From assembly GCF_015475875.1 (NCBI RefSeq), contig NZ_JADKYM010000010.1:1-64000 (forward strand): 64,000 bases of DNA. The letters run 5' to 3'. The position numbers and the translations under genes are program-made. The stretch is from Sphingopyxis solisilvae. Lineage in GTDB: Bacteria > Pseudomonadota > Alphaproteobacteria > Sphingomonadales > Sphingomonadaceae. The notes under the pieces were generated by a model, which did not search any database, was not told the origin of the DNA, and saw only the letters and a program-made list of their open reading frames with translations. Shown piece after piece: positions 1 to 11,050 of the stretch; positions within the stretch are counted from its first letter, which is position 1, and each line of letters begins with the position of its first letter.

Positions 1-549
1 ACCCGCGTCGTCGCGCGCGACGGCGGCCGCCTGACCGCCGATGCGGTGGTCGCGCGCAACCTGATCCGCGAGCTCGAGCTGTTCCTGCCGCTGATGATGC
101 TCGGCGTGGGCGCGGCCGAGGATGCGGTGTCGGGGTGGACCATGGCGGCGGGGGTGCTGTGGTCGCTGACGCTCAGCCTGTTCCTGCTGTTCAACCGCGA
201 CCGGATGCGGATGGGCGACCTGATCGCCGGGACGTGGGTGGTGATGGCGCAGCGGGTGAAGCTCGACGCCGACATCGCGACCGGCAGCGCGGGCGATGCG
301 ATGCAGTTCAGCGAGGCCGAGCTGTCGGTCTACGGCATCTTCGAATTGCAGGAGCTCGAACGGGTGCTGCGCGGCAAGGATGCGCGCGCGATGCGCGAGG
401 TCGCCGACACGATCCGCGCCAAAATCGGCCGCCCGGTCGCCGAAGAGGATGACGTGTTCCTGCTCAGCTACTATCGCCAATTGAAATCCCGGCTCGAACG
501 CAAATTGCTGTTCGGCAAACGGCGAGAGGATAAATATGCCAGCGACTGA
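1..549 (+). CDS. RDD family membrane protein (5' end outside window)
   Basis: The reading frame is open from base 1, so the gene starts upstream of the window; a GTG at 46 is internal to the frame and probably not the true start. The visible part has two hydrophobic segments and the typical RDD ending NRDRMRMGDLIAGTWVV, followed by a charged cytoplasmic tail of about 90 residues rich in Arg/Glu. RDD proteins are small integral membrane proteins, some linked to transport or Na+/H+ antiport; the substrate cannot be told here. The last 14 bases overlap the start of the following nitroreductase gene, suggesting cotranscription. Confidence 0.75.
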   Translation, partial: TRVVARDGGRLTADAVVARNLIRELELFLPLMMLGVGAAEDAVSGWTMAAGVLWSLTLSLFLLFNRDRMRMGDLIAGTWVVMAQRVKLDADIATGSAGDAMQFSEAELSVYGIFELQELERVLRGKDARAMREVADTIRAKIGRPVAEEDDVFLLSYYRQLKSRLERKLLFGKRREDKYASD

Positions 550-1225
550 CCCGATGTCCGTAACCGCCGCGCTGCATCAGCGCCGATCGATCCGCAAATT
601 CACCGACCAGCCCGTCGATCCCGCACTTCTGCGCGACATTTTCGCCGCGGCGCAGCGCGCGCCGTCAGGGGGCAATCTTCAGCCCTGGCAAGCGACGGTG
701 GTCACCGGCGACCGCTGGGCGGCGGTCAAGGACGCGGTCGCCGCACGGCTCGCAATGGGGCGCGAGGGCTATGAGCCCGAATATGACATTTATCCCAAAG
801 GGCTGACCGATCCGTGGGAAACCCGGCGCTTCGGGGTCGGCGAGGGGCTTTACGCCGCGCTCGGCATCCCGCGCGAGGACAAGGCGGGGCGGCTCGCTCA
901 GTTCGTGGAGAATTACCGGGGTTTCGGCGCACCGGTGATGCTTTTCCTGCACTGCTCGCGCATCATGGGGCCGCCGCAGTGGTCGGACATGGGCATGTGG
1001 CTGCAATCGGTGATGCTGCTGCTCGTCGAATATGGCCTTGCCAGCTGCCCGCAGGAATGCTGGGCGATGTATGGCCAGACGGTGCGGGAGACGCTGGCGC
1101 TGGGCGACGACCAGATTTTGTTCACCGGGCTGGCGATCGGCTATGCCGACGAAGGCGCCGCGGTGAACCAGTGGCCGGTGCCGCGCGTCGGACTGGACGA
1201 AGTGATCGATTGGCAGGGATTTTGA
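536..1225 (+). CDS. Nitroreductase family protein
   Basis: 229-residue FMN-dependent nitroreductase-like oxidoreductase. The N-terminal RRSIRKF segment (about residues 16-22) carries the FMN-phosphate-binding arginines of the family, followed by APSGGNLQPW (about 42-51), another cofactor-site signature. The C-terminal half has the usual FTGLAIGYAD segment. Family members reduce nitro groups, quinones or enone substrates with NAD(P)H; the physiological substrate is unknown. The start ATG at 536 lies inside the 3' end of the preceding RDD gene (14-nt overlap). The next gene, a lipoprotein, begins two bases after this stop, so the three probably form an operon. Confidence 0.88.
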   Translation: MPATDPMSVTAALHQRRSIRKFTDQPVDPALLRDIFAAAQRAPSGGNLQPWQATVVTGDRWAAVKDAVAARLAMGREGYEPEYDIYPKGLTDPWETRRFGVGEGLYAALGIPREDKAGRLAQFVENYRGFGAPVMLFLHCSRIMGPPQWSDMGMWLQSVMLLLVEYGLASCPQECWAMYGQTVRETLALGDDQILFTGLAIGYADEGAAVNQWPVPRVGLDEVIDWQGF

Positions 1226-1227
1226 AT

Positions 1228-1734
1228 ATGGATCGGCAGGCGATGTGGACACGATATGGGCTGATGGTGCCCGTGATGCTGGCGGTCGCCGGTTGCGCCG
1301 CGGTGCCGACCCCAGCCGCGCCCCCGCCGCAGCCCGCCCCGGTTGCCGCCGCGCCAGCCCCGGCGCCGCTGCCGACTCCGAGCCGCGGCTGGGAAGAACG
1401 CGCCGTCGATGCGGGTAGCTGGCGTTATGACGCGGGCAGCCGCGCTGCGACCTTCGTTCCGACCGGCAGCGCTAATCCGCTGCTGACGATGGCGTGTAGC
1501 GGCGGCGGCATTCGCCTGACTTCGGCGCTTACTGGCGATGTCAGCCTGCGGACCAGCGCCGGAACCGACCAGATCCGCTTCGATGGCGGCAGCGCGACGT
1601 TGCCCAGCCGCGACCCGCGGCTCGACCGCATCGCGTTCAGCCGCGGCCGCTTCGCGCTCGAAACGCCGGGGGGCGGCGCGCTGACGCTGGCGGTGCAGGC
1701 CGAGATCGGCCGGGTGATCGAGGATTGCCGGTAG
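1228..1734 (+). CDS. Putative lipoprotein, unknown function
   Basis: 168 residues. A hydrophobic N-terminus ends in a lipobox-like LAVAGC with the candidate lipidated cysteine at residue 23. It is followed by a long Pro/Ala linker (about residues 27-55) and a compact C-terminal domain of about 110 residues with repeated short beta-type segments. I do not recognise the domain. The start ATG lies two bases after the stop of the nitroreductase gene, so coupled translation is likely. The gene is followed directly by a sphingomonad-type inverted repeat (1739-1880). Confidence 0.7.
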   Translation: MDRQAMWTRYGLMVPVMLAVAGCAAVPTPAAPPPQPAPVAAAPAPAPLPTPSRGWEERAVDAGSWRYDAGSRAATFVPTGSANPLLTMACSGGGIRLTSALTGDVSLRTSAGTDQIRFDGGSATLPSRDPRLDRIAFSRGRFALETPGGGALTLAVQAEIGRVIEDCR

Positions 1735-1738
1735 AAAG

Positions 1739-1880
1739 ATCCTCCCTGTCGCGTAGCGATGGGGAGGTGGCAGCGCGAAGCGCTGACGGAGGGGCGATTA
1801 CACTACCGTCGCGGCCCTTCCACCCCTTGCTTCGCAAGCGGTTCCCCTCCCCATGGCTTCGCCACAGGGAGGATTGGCGG
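1739..1880. repeat. Intergenic palindromic repeat, family A (copy 1)
   Basis: About 140 bp with imperfect terminal inverted repeats (GATCCTCCCTGTCGC at the left, ACAGGGAGGATTGG at the right). Inside are two small hairpins, one around GCGCGAAGCGC and one around GCTTCGCAAGC. A homologous copy occurs at 46319-46448, with the same GGGGAGGTGGCAG and CTGACGGAGGGGC blocks. The arrangement resembles a REPIN/MITE-like non-autonomous element. It lies between two convergent genes and could also act as a transcription terminator. Confidence 0.75.
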
Positions 1881-2315
1881 TTATCCCCCCAACTCCACCG
1901 TCCCGCCGCGGATCCATCCCCAGCGGCACGGCCCCTGATATTCGCGAGCGCTCGCCACCGACTTGCCAACCCCGCACATGTCGGGATCGGTCCCGGGAGC
2001 GGCGAACACCACCCCGAACCAGGCGTCGTCGTCGGTCGCCTCGCACAGCGACAGGCGTGCCCCGCCGGCCAGTTTGGCCTTGACCGCGCGCGTTTCGCCC
2101 GGCGCCCAGTATACATCGGTGCCACCCGCATTGACCCGGCTGATGCTCGAGCAGGCGGGCAGGCTCGGCCCCTCGGTGCCGATCATCACCGCGCGCGTCG
2201 CGAGCGGTTCGCCGGCGACCGCGGGCGCGTTTTCGGGTGGCGGTGCGGGCTGGCTGCATGCGGCGAGCGACAGGACGGCGAGCGCCGCAACGGCGGAAAG
2301 CGAAAGCTGTTTCAT
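1881..2315 (-). CDS. Putative lipoprotein, unknown function
   Basis: 144 residues. I place the start at 2315, where MKQLSLS begins a canonical lipoprotein signal ending in LSLAAC (Cys20); the frame stays open further upstream but that part reads as noise. The mature part begins with a Pro-rich stretch and contains four further cysteines (around ACSSIS, LCEAT, MCGVG and PCRWGW), suggesting two disulfides in a periplasmic domain. No family is recognised. It is divergent from gyrB and its 3' end abuts the family A repeat. Confidence 0.68.
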   Translation of the reverse strand: MKQLSLSAVAALAVLSLAACSQPAPPPENAPAVAGEPLATRAVMIGTEGPSLPACSSISRVNAGGTDVYWAPGETRAVKAKLAGGARLSLCEATDDDAWFGVVFAAPGTDPDMCGVGKSVASAREYQGPCRWGWIRGGTVELGG

Positions 2316-2329
2316 GGCGCCGAATCTAG

Positions 2330-4999
<2,670 letters not shown>

Positions 5000-5134
5000 T
5001 TTCGCCGATCGTTCCACTGGAACGGCCCCGAAAATGCACGTCCGGACGCAAAATCATGTCCGTTTAACGCGCGGCGGCTTGCTCCGGCACGCCGCCGCTG
5101 CTCTTGGCGCCTCCTCTGACAAGGGGATGATGTC

Positions 5135-5539
5135 ATGCGGGCCTTTTCCGCCATGCTGATACCGCTTCTGCTGACCGTTTCGGCGGCGGCGCAGGAAGTC
5201 GAGATTGCCGCGAACCCGATCGCCGAGATTGCCGAGGCCACCGAAATCGATGGCGGTACGGCGAGCTATTACGGTCGCGAGCTGGCGGGCAACCGCACCG
5301 CGAGCGGCGAGCGCTTCGATCCCGGCCAGCTGACCGCGGCGCACCGCACGCTGCCGTTCGGCAGTTTGGTGCGCGTTACCAACATGGCCAATGGCGACAG
5401 CGTCGTCGTGCGCATCAACGACCGCGGCCCCTTTCATCGCGGCCGCGTGATCGACGTCAGCCACGCCGCCGCGCGCGAAATCGGCATGCACCGCAGCGGT
5501 ACCGCGCGCGTGAAACTGGCGCTGCTCGCCGACGATTGA
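5135..5539 (+). CDS. RlpA-like septal/cell-wall protein (double-psi beta-barrel)
   Basis: 134 residues with a signal peptide (cleavage near VSAAAQ, residue 20) and a single RlpA-like double-psi beta-barrel domain: [19 protein letters not shown], then [18 protein letters not shown] and [21 protein letters not shown]. RlpA proteins act at the septum, in some species as lytic transglycosylases on denuded glycan. This one lacks the C-terminal SPOR domain of full-length RlpA, so it is the short exported form, and whether it is enzymatic is uncertain. A short SD-like AAGGGGATG precedes the ATG. The following glutaminase gene is convergent. Confidence 0.85.
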   Translation: MRAFSAMLIPLLLTVSAAAQEVEIAANPIAEIAEATEIDGGTASYYGRELAGNRTASGERFDPGQLTAAHRTLPFGSLVRVTNMANGDSVVVRINDRGPFHRGRVIDVSHAAAREIGMHRSGTARVKLALLADD

Positions 5540-5581
5540 GAACGGACGCTAGCCCAGGACTGGGGACACAGCCCGCCCACC

Positions 5582-6511
5582 TCAATCGAACACCGACCAC
5601 CCCGCCGCATAGGCAAAATGTTCGAGTGCCGCGGCGCCCGCCAGCGACGTTCCCGCTTCGTTAAGCCCCGGTGACCAGACCGCGATCGACCCCTGTCCCG
5701 GCGCGATGCAGAGGATGCCGCCGCCGACCCCGCTCTTGCCCGGCAGGCCGACGCGAAAGGCGAATTCGCCCGAATTGTCATAATGGCCGCACAGCATCAT
5801 AATCGCGTTGATGCGCCGCGCGCGGTGCGGCTCGATCAGCTGCTCGCCGGTCAGCGGGTCGTGGCCCTCCATCGCCAGGAACAGCCCGGCGCGCGCGAGC
5901 TGGCGGCACGACATGGCGATCGCGCACTGGCGGAAATAAACGCCGACCACCGTTTCGACCGGATGCCTGAGGTTGCCAAAGGCGTCCATGAAATGCGCCA
6001 GGCTGCGGTTGCGCGCGCCGGTTTTGGATTCGGACGAAGCGACGTCAAAGTCGATCGCGACACTGTCGTCGCCCGCCCGCGCGCGCATGAAGTCCACGAT
6101 TTCGTCGGCCACCGCATCGCAGCTCCGTCCGTCGATCAGCCGGTCGGTTGTCGCGATCGCCCCGGCGTTGATCAGCGGGTTGCGCGGGATGCCATGCTCG
6201 CTTTCGAGCTGGACGACCGAATTGAACGCGCTGCCCGACGGCTCGCGCCCGACGCTGGTCCACAGGTCGCTGCCGACGCGGCGTAGCGCGAGCGCCAGCG
6301 TGAACACCTTCGACACCGACTGGATCGAAAAGGCCTCGTCGGCATCGCCCGACGTGTGGACGGTGCCGTCGGGAAGCGCGAGCGCAAAGCCGAGTTTCGC
6401 CGGATCGACCTTGGCCAGCGCGGGAATATAGTCGGCGACCTTGCCCCGCCCGCAAAGCGGGAGTGCCGCCTGATAGGCTTCGCGGACGGATTCTTCGATC
6501 GATTGGGTCAT
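5582..6511 (-). CDS. glsA: Glutaminase
   Basis: 309-residue serine-dependent beta-lactamase-fold glutaminase converting L-glutamine to glutamate and ammonia. The catalytic Ser-x-x-Lys motif is SVSK within [15 protein letters not shown]. Family signatures NPLINAGAI, the FYxSE-equivalent region and [12 protein letters not shown] near the C-terminus are visible. Length matches the bacterial family of about 305-310 residues. It is monocistronic, convergent with the RlpA-like gene and divergent from the VOC-ArsR-SRPBCC operon. Confidence 0.95.
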   Translation of the reverse strand: MTQSIEESVREAYQAALPLCGRGKVADYIPALAKVDPAKLGFALALPDGTVHTSGDADEAFSIQSVSKVFTLALALRRVGSDLWTSVGREPSGSAFNSVVQLESEHGIPRNPLINAGAIATTDRLIDGRSCDAVADEIVDFMRARAGDDSVAIDFDVASSESKTGARNRSLAHFMDAFGNLRHPVETVVGVYFRQCAIAMSCRQLARAGLFLAMEGHDPLTGEQLIEPHRARRINAIMMLCGHYDNSGEFAFRVGLPGKSGVGGGILCIAPGQGSIAVWSPGLNEAGTSLAGAAALEHFAYAAGWSVFD

Positions 6512-6608
6512 GGCTCGGCTCTATCATCTTTTTTGCAAAATATTATTTTCAATTTTCAGAAATTATTCTAACGATGAGAAATCAAATCTCGAATCAAAGG
6601 AGAATCCG

Positions 6609-7082
6609 GTGACCGAAGCGCAACGACCGAAGGGGCTGGCGAGCACCGTCTGCTATCGCGATCCCAACGCCGCCTATCGCTGGCTGGAGGAGGCGTTCTG
6701 TTTCGAACCGCTCTTCGCCCTCGTCGATGCCGACGGCAAGCTTGCCCATGGCGAAATGACCTTTGGCGCGTCGGTCGTGATGGTCGGCTCCGAATGGTCC
6801 GACGATCATAAAAGCCCGCAATCGATCGGCGGCAAGAATACCCAGTCGGTGAGCGTCCAGCTCGCCCTCGGCGAAGACATCGACGCGCATTGCGACGCTG
6901 CGCGCGCCGCGGGCGCCGAAATCGTCGCGCCGCCCGCCACGCAATTTTACGGCGACCGCACCTACCGCGCCAAGGATCCCGAGGGGCATATCTGGTCGTT
7001 TGGTGTCACCGTCGAGGCGAAAACGCCGAGCGAATGGGACGCCGCGGGCGGCTTCACCACCAAGACGCGGCTCGACGATTGA
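6609..7082 (+). CDS. VOC family protein (glyoxalase/bleomycin-resistance fold)
   Basis: 157 residues using GTG at 6609, chosen because AAAGGAG (6597-6603) is a strong SD; the frame extends upstream only through AT-rich leader. The sequence has the two beta-alpha-beta-beta-beta modules of the vicinal oxygen chelate fold: CYRDPNAAYRWLEEAF in the first, and a C-terminal FYGDRTYRAKDPEGHIWSF typical of PhnB/3-demethylubiquinone-like members. The reaction is unknown. The stop codon overlaps the TTG start of an ArsR regulator, making it the first gene of a three-gene coupled operon. Confidence 0.85.
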   Translation: MTEAQRPKGLASTVCYRDPNAAYRWLEEAFCFEPLFALVDADGKLAHGEMTFGASVVMVGSEWSDDHKSPQSIGGKNTQSVSVQLALGEDIDAHCDAARAAGAEIVAPPATQFYGDRTYRAKDPEGHIWSFGVTVEAKTPSEWDAAGGFTTKTRLDD

Positions 7083-7405
7083 GCGCGGCGCTCGACCGGA
7101 CGCTCGGCGCGCTCGCCGACCCGGTACGGCGGCGCGCGATCGAACTGCTCGGCCGGCGACCGCGCAGCGCGGGCGAGCTCGCGCGCGAACTCGGCCTCGC
7201 GCCGCCCGCGATGAGCCGGCACCTGAAGGCGCTGAAGGACGGCGGGCTGGTCGAGGACGGCCACCCCGCGTTCGACGCGCGCGTGCGCATCTATTCGCTG
7301 AAGGGCGGCGCGACCGCCGAACTCAAGCAGTGGCTTGCCGAAACCGAGGCGCTGTGGACGCACCAGCTTGCCGCGTTCAAGGCGCATGTCGAGGGCGGCG
7401 AATGA
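7079..7405 (+). CDS. ArsR-type winged-helix transcriptional regulator
   Basis: 108 residues with a TTG start overlapping the previous stop as TTGA, the arrangement expected for translational coupling. The winged HTH is clear: LGALADPVRRRAIELL, then SAGELARELGLAPPAMSRHL as recognition helix, and a wing around RVRIYSLKGG. No cysteine metal site is present, so this is the type often paired with SRPBCC/AHSA1 genes rather than a metal sensor. It ends with an ATGA overlap into the SRPBCC gene and probably regulates its own operon. Confidence 0.88.
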   Translation: MSAALDRTLGALADPVRRRAIELLGRRPRSAGELARELGLAPPAMSRHLKALKDGGLVEDGHPAFDARVRIYSLKGGATAELKQWLAETEALWTHQLAAFKAHVEGGE

Positions 7406-7869
7406 GCGCCGCGGTCATCGTCGCGCTGCGCGTCGCGGCGACGCCGCAGGCGGCGTTCACCGTCTTCACCCGCGACATCGGCATCTGGTGGCAAAGCCAT
7501 CCGCTGTTCCAGCTCAGCCGGCGCGGCGACGGGACGCTGCGCTTCGATCCCGCGGGCCCGGACGGCCGCCTCGTCACGCGCTTCGACGACGGCTGCGAGT
7601 GGGAAATCGGCCCCGTCCGCCACTGGCTGCCCGGCGAGCGGCTGGCCTTCGGCTGGCGCCTGCCGAGCTTCAGCGACGATCAGGCGACCGAGGTCGATGT
7701 CCGTTTCGAAGCGATCGGCGCCGAAACGCGCGTCACGGTCGAACATCGCGGCTGGGACAGCATCCCGCAAAACCATGTCGCGCGCCACGGCTTCGAACTG
7801 ATGCTGCTCCAACGAAGGTTGGGCGAGCATTGGCGGGGGTTGCTGAAGGCGATGGCGGCGGGGGTGTGA
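7402..7869 (+). CDS. SRPBCC (AHSA1/START-like) domain protein
   Basis: 155 residues. Signatures of the activator-of-Hsp90-like SRPBCC fold are present: RVAATPQAAFTVFTRDIGIWW at the start, WEIGPVRHWLPGERLAFGWR in the middle, and VEHRGWD followed by a C-terminal helix. These small hydrophobic-pocket proteins bind ligands; the ligand is unknown. The start ATG overlaps the ArsR stop (ATGA). The ArsR-SRPBCC pairing is common in alphaproteobacteria. Confidence 0.87.
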   Translation: MSAAVIVALRVAATPQAAFTVFTRDIGIWWQSHPLFQLSRRGDGTLRFDPAGPDGRLVTRFDDGCEWEIGPVRHWLPGERLAFGWRLPSFSDDQATEVDVRFEAIGAETRVTVEHRGWDSIPQNHVARHGFELMLLQRRLGEHWRGLLKAMAAGV

Positions 7870-7906
7870 GCGAAGGCCGGTATGGGGTGGGAAGCGGACG
7901 TAACAT

Positions 7907-8323
7907 TCAGGAAATCATCCCGCCTTCGCCAGGAAGATCAAGACTTGCCCGAAAAGCCTCATTTTCCTCCGGTCCACTGTTGAGCGCTCGCTGATAAAGC
8001 GAAGCCAGTTGTGCACGATAATTGGGACGAGCGGCCCAGACCTCAGGTTCGCATCGAAGGAAACTGGAGAGGACGTCGCCCGGGTAATAACCTCCGTCGA
8101 ACAAAGGATTATTTTCCAGCTTCGGCCAAACGAGATCGAGGATGTAAGGAAACCCATCGCGTTGCATCACGAGGCGACCGATTTCGTCGTCGGACAAATC
8201 GCACAACGGCTTCTTCCACGATCTAATGACCCACTCGATCAGTGGCGTCTCCGCGACGTCAGGATCACCAGCACGGAGGCCGGTAAGATCTTCTAGCGTT
8301 TTGGTCGGGTCGAACAGTTTCAT
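7907..8323 (-). CDS. Orphan CdiI_2-like immunity protein
   Basis: 138 residues starting MKLFDPTKTLEDLTG. The order LEDLTG, then KKPLCDLSDDEIGRLVMQR, ILDLVWPKLENNPLFDGGYY and PGDVLSSFLR matches what I know of the contact-dependent-inhibition immunity family CdiI_2 (KPL-x-DL, LxxNPL, YxGDLL). Such proteins neutralise a cognate CdiA or other polymorphic toxin in the cytoplasm. No toxin, CdiB or secretion gene lies nearby. Base composition is visibly less GC-rich than its neighbours, consistent with transfer. The frame is open further upstream, but that part runs into a repeat (8364-8505) and is not coding. Family call is by pattern, not by search. Confidence 0.68.
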   Translation of the reverse strand: MKLFDPTKTLEDLTGLRAGDPDVAETPLIEWVIRSWKKPLCDLSDDEIGRLVMQRDGFPYILDLVWPKLENNPLFDGGYYPGDVLSSFLRCEPEVWAARPNYRAQLASLYQRALNSGPEENEAFRASLDLPGEGGMIS

Positions 8324-8363
8324 CGCTTCATTCAGCCGATTTTCTGGATGACCGCAATTGCTC

Positions 8364-8505
8364 GAAATGCGGCATTCTGTAAAATTCGCGCAGAGGCGCA
8401 GAGATCGCAGAGGAGAATGCGCTTCTGCTCTGCGATCTCTGCGCATTTGCGCGAATCCTGTTCCAACACGACCCTTCGGGCAAAAGACCGAAATCGGTCG
8501 CTTCC
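8364..8505. repeat. Long-hairpin intergenic repeat, family B (copy 1)
   Basis: About 140 bp. The core is a near-perfect inverted repeat of about 29 bp: arms 8383-8412 (TTCGCGCAGAGGCGCAGAG...) and 8428-8457, separated by about 15 bases. It is flanked by CGGCATTCTGTAAAATT on the left and a CTTCGGGCAAAAGACCG segment on the right. A second copy lies in the opposite orientation at 46158-46300 and shares these flanks, so the repeated unit is larger than the hairpin. It lies in the divergent spacer between the CdiI-like gene and the helicase gene. Confidence 0.8.
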
Positions 8506-8587
8506 AGCCATTTATCGCCCTGACCAACTTCCTCTGCCCTCATCCGAAACGCTTGCCCCCGCGTCCTGCGACCGCCACATCGTCCAC

Positions 8588-10996
8588 ATGCGCCTCCCCG
8601 CCGCCTTCACCGACTGGTTCGCCGCGCGCGGGTGGCGGCTGCGGCGGCATCAGGCGGATATGCTCGCGGCAGCCGAACGCGGCGATCATGCGCTGCTCGT
8701 CGCCGCGACGGGCGCGGGCAAGACGCTTGCGGGTTTCCTGCCCAGCCTCGTCGATCTCGCCGCGCATCCCTCCGACCGGCTGCACACCCTCTATGTCTCG
8801 CCGCTCAAGGCATTGGCCGCCGACGTCGAGCGCAATCTGCTCGGCCCGATCGCCGACATGGGCCTCGCCATCAGCGTCGAAAGCCGCAGCGGCGATACCA
8901 GTTCGGACAAAAAGGCGCGCCAGCGCAGTCGCCCGCCCAACATATTGCTGACCACCCCCGAATCGCTGTCTTTGCTGATCTCCTATCCCGACAGTTTCAC
9001 GATGTTCGCCGACCTCCAGACCGTCGTGATCGACGAGATTCACGCCTTTGCACCGGGCAAGCGCGGCGACTTGCTCAGCCTCGCGCTGGCGCGGCTCCAG
9101 CATATCGCCCCCGGCTTACGCCGCGTCGGCCTGTCGGCGACGATCGCCGACCCCGACCAGTATCGCGCCTGGCTCGCGCCCGACGCTGACGCGGACAAGG
9201 TCGCGCTCGTCGCGGGCGAGGCGGGGGCCGATCCCGACATTTCCATCCTGCTGCCCGAGGGTGCGGTGCCCTGGGCGGGGCATTCGGGGCGCTGGGCGGT
9301 GCATCAGGTGATGGCGGAGGTCGCGCGCAACCGCACGACGATCATCTTCTGCAACACGCGCGGGCTGGCCGAGCTGATCTTTCAGGAGCTGTGGAAGGTC
9401 AACGACCTCAGCTTGCCGATCGCAATCCATCACGGCAGCCTCGACCGCGAGGCGCGTCAGCGTGCCGAGGCGGCAATGGCCGAAGGGCGGCTGCGCGCGC
9501 TCGTTGCGACCTCCAGCCTCGACCTCGGGCTCGATTGGGGCGATGTCGATTGCGTGATCCAGATGGGCGCGCCCAAGGGGTCGTCGCGGCTGCTCCAGCG
9601 GATCGGGCGCGCCAACCACCGCCTCGACGAGCCGAGCAAGGCGCTGATCGTGCCCGGCAACCGCTTTGAGTATCTGGAGGCACAGGCGGCGTTGGATGCC
9701 GTCGAAGCGGGCGAGCGCGATGCCGACCGCTTTCGCCCCGGCGCGCTCGACGTGCTGGCGCAGCATGTCATGGCGATGGCGTGCGCGGCGCCGTTCCGGG
9801 AGGACCAACTGCTCGCCGAAATCCGCGCGGCGGCGCCTTATGGCTGGATCGACGCCGCGCTGTTCACCCGCCTGCTCGGCTTTGTCCGCGACGGCGGCTA
9901 CGCGCTCAAAAGTTACGACCGCTTCCGCCGCCTCGCGCCCGACGGGCAGGGCGGGTGGCGCATCGCGCACCCCCGACTGGCGGCGCAGCACCGGCTCAAT
10001 GCGGGGATCATCGTCGATGCGCCGACGCTCGATGTACGTTTCAAGAACGGCCGCCGCCTCGGCAGCGTCGAGGAATATTTCGCGAGCACGCTGGTCCCCG
10101 GCGACACTTTCGCCTTTGCGGGGCTCAGCCTGGAGGTCGAGGGCATCCGCGATACCGACATCCTCGTGCGCGCGACGAGCAAGCCGGCGCGCATCCCGTC
10201 CTATGTCGGCGCGCGGATGGCGCTGTCGACGCGGCTCGCCGACCGGGTGCGTGGCTTCCTTGCCGACCCGGCGAGCTGGGCACGCTTTCCGGACGATGTC
10301 CGCTTCTGGCTGGAAATGCAGGCGCTGCGCTCGGTACTGCCGCGCCGTGGGGAACTGCTCGTCGAAACCTTCCCGCACGAGGGCAATCATTATCTCGTCG
10401 CCTATCCGTTCGAGGGGTGGAACGCGCATCAGTCGCTCGGCATGCTGATCACCAAGCGGATGGAGCGCGCCGGCATGCAGCCGCTGGGCTTCGTCGCTTC
10501 CGACTATGCGCTGGCGATCTGGTCGCTCCAGCCGGTGACGCGCCCCGAAACGCTGTTCGACGCCGAAATCCTGTCGGACGAATTTGTCGAATGGGTCGAA
10601 AATTCGCACCTGCTCAAGCGCGCCTTCCGCGAGGTCGCGGTGATCGGCGGGCTGATCGAGCGCCAGCATCCGGGCAAGCGCAAGACGGGCAAGCAGGTGA
10701 CCTTTTCGACCGACCTCATCTTCGATGTGCTGCGCAAATATGAACCCGACCATCTGCTGCTCGAGGCGGCGTGGGCCGATGCGCGCGAGCGGTTGACCGA
10801 CGTCGCGCGGCTCGGCGACCTGCTCGACCGCGCGGCCGGAACGATGGTTCACCAGAAGCTGGAGCGGATCAGCCCGCTGGCGGTTCCGGTGCTGGTGCTG
10901 ATCGGGCGCGAAAGCGTGGCGGGCGCCGATGTCGACGATGCGCTGCTCGGCGAGCTGGCGGACAGTCTGGCCGATGCCGCGATGCGCGCCGACTGA
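8588..10996 (+). CDS. Ligase-associated DEXH-box helicase
   Basis: 802 residues from ATG 8588 (MRLPAAFTDWF), chosen because upstream sequence in frame runs into the family B repeat. Motifs: RRHQADML (Q-motif region), AATGAGKTLAG (Walker A), DEIHAFAPGKRGD (DEXH box), LSATIAD (motif III), and LLQRIGRANHR (motif VI). It is an Lhr-type superfamily 2 helicase of the ligase-associated DNA damage response set, normally found with an ATP-dependent DNA ligase, an exonuclease and the PdeM nuclease. Here only PdeM is close by, two genes downstream; ligase and exonuclease are not in the window. Confidence 0.92.
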   Translation: MRLPAAFTDWFAARGWRLRRHQADMLAAAERGDHALLVAATGAGKTLAGFLPSLVDLAAHPSDRLHTLYVSPLKALAADVERNLLGPIADMGLAISVESRSGDTSSDKKARQRSRPPNILLTTPESLSLLISYPDSFTMFADLQTVVIDEIHAFAPGKRGDLLSLALARLQHIAPGLRRVGLSATIADPDQYRAWLAPDADADKVALVAGEAGADPDISILLPEGAVPWAGHSGRWAVHQVMAEVARNRTTIIFCNTRGLAELIFQELWKVNDLSLPIAIHHGSLDREARQRAEAAMAEGRLRALVATSSLDLGLDWGDVDCVIQMGAPKGSSRLLQRIGRANHRLDEPSKALIVPGNRFEYLEAQAALDAVEAGERDADRFRPGALDVLAQHVMAMACAAPFREDQLLAEIRAAAPYGWIDAALFTRLLGFVRDGGYALKSYDRFRRLAPDGQGGWRIAHPRLAAQHRLNAGIIVDAPTLDVRFKNGRRLGSVEEYFASTLVPGDTFAFAGLSLEVEGIRDTDILVRATSKPARIPSYVGARMALSTRLADRVRGFLADPASWARFPDDVRFWLEMQALRSVLPRRGELLVETFPHEGNHYLVAYPFEGWNAHQSLGMLITKRMERAGMQPLGFVASDYALAIWSLQPVTRPETLFDAEILSDEFVEWVENSHLLKRAFREVAVIGGLIERQHPGKRKTGKQVTFSTDLIFDVLRKYEPDHLLLEAAWADARERLTDVARLGDLLDRAAGTMVHQKLERISPLAVPVLVLIGRESVAGADVDDALLGELADSLADAAMRAD

Positions 10997-11050
10997 GCAC
11001 CGCGGGCAGGATGCCGACATCGCTTGCCGCACCCCGGCAAGAGGCGTAGG

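Noticed and set aside
8348..8587. N-terminal extension of the helicase reading frame
   Set aside because: These 80 codons translate the family B hairpin repeat; the conserved protein starts at 8588.
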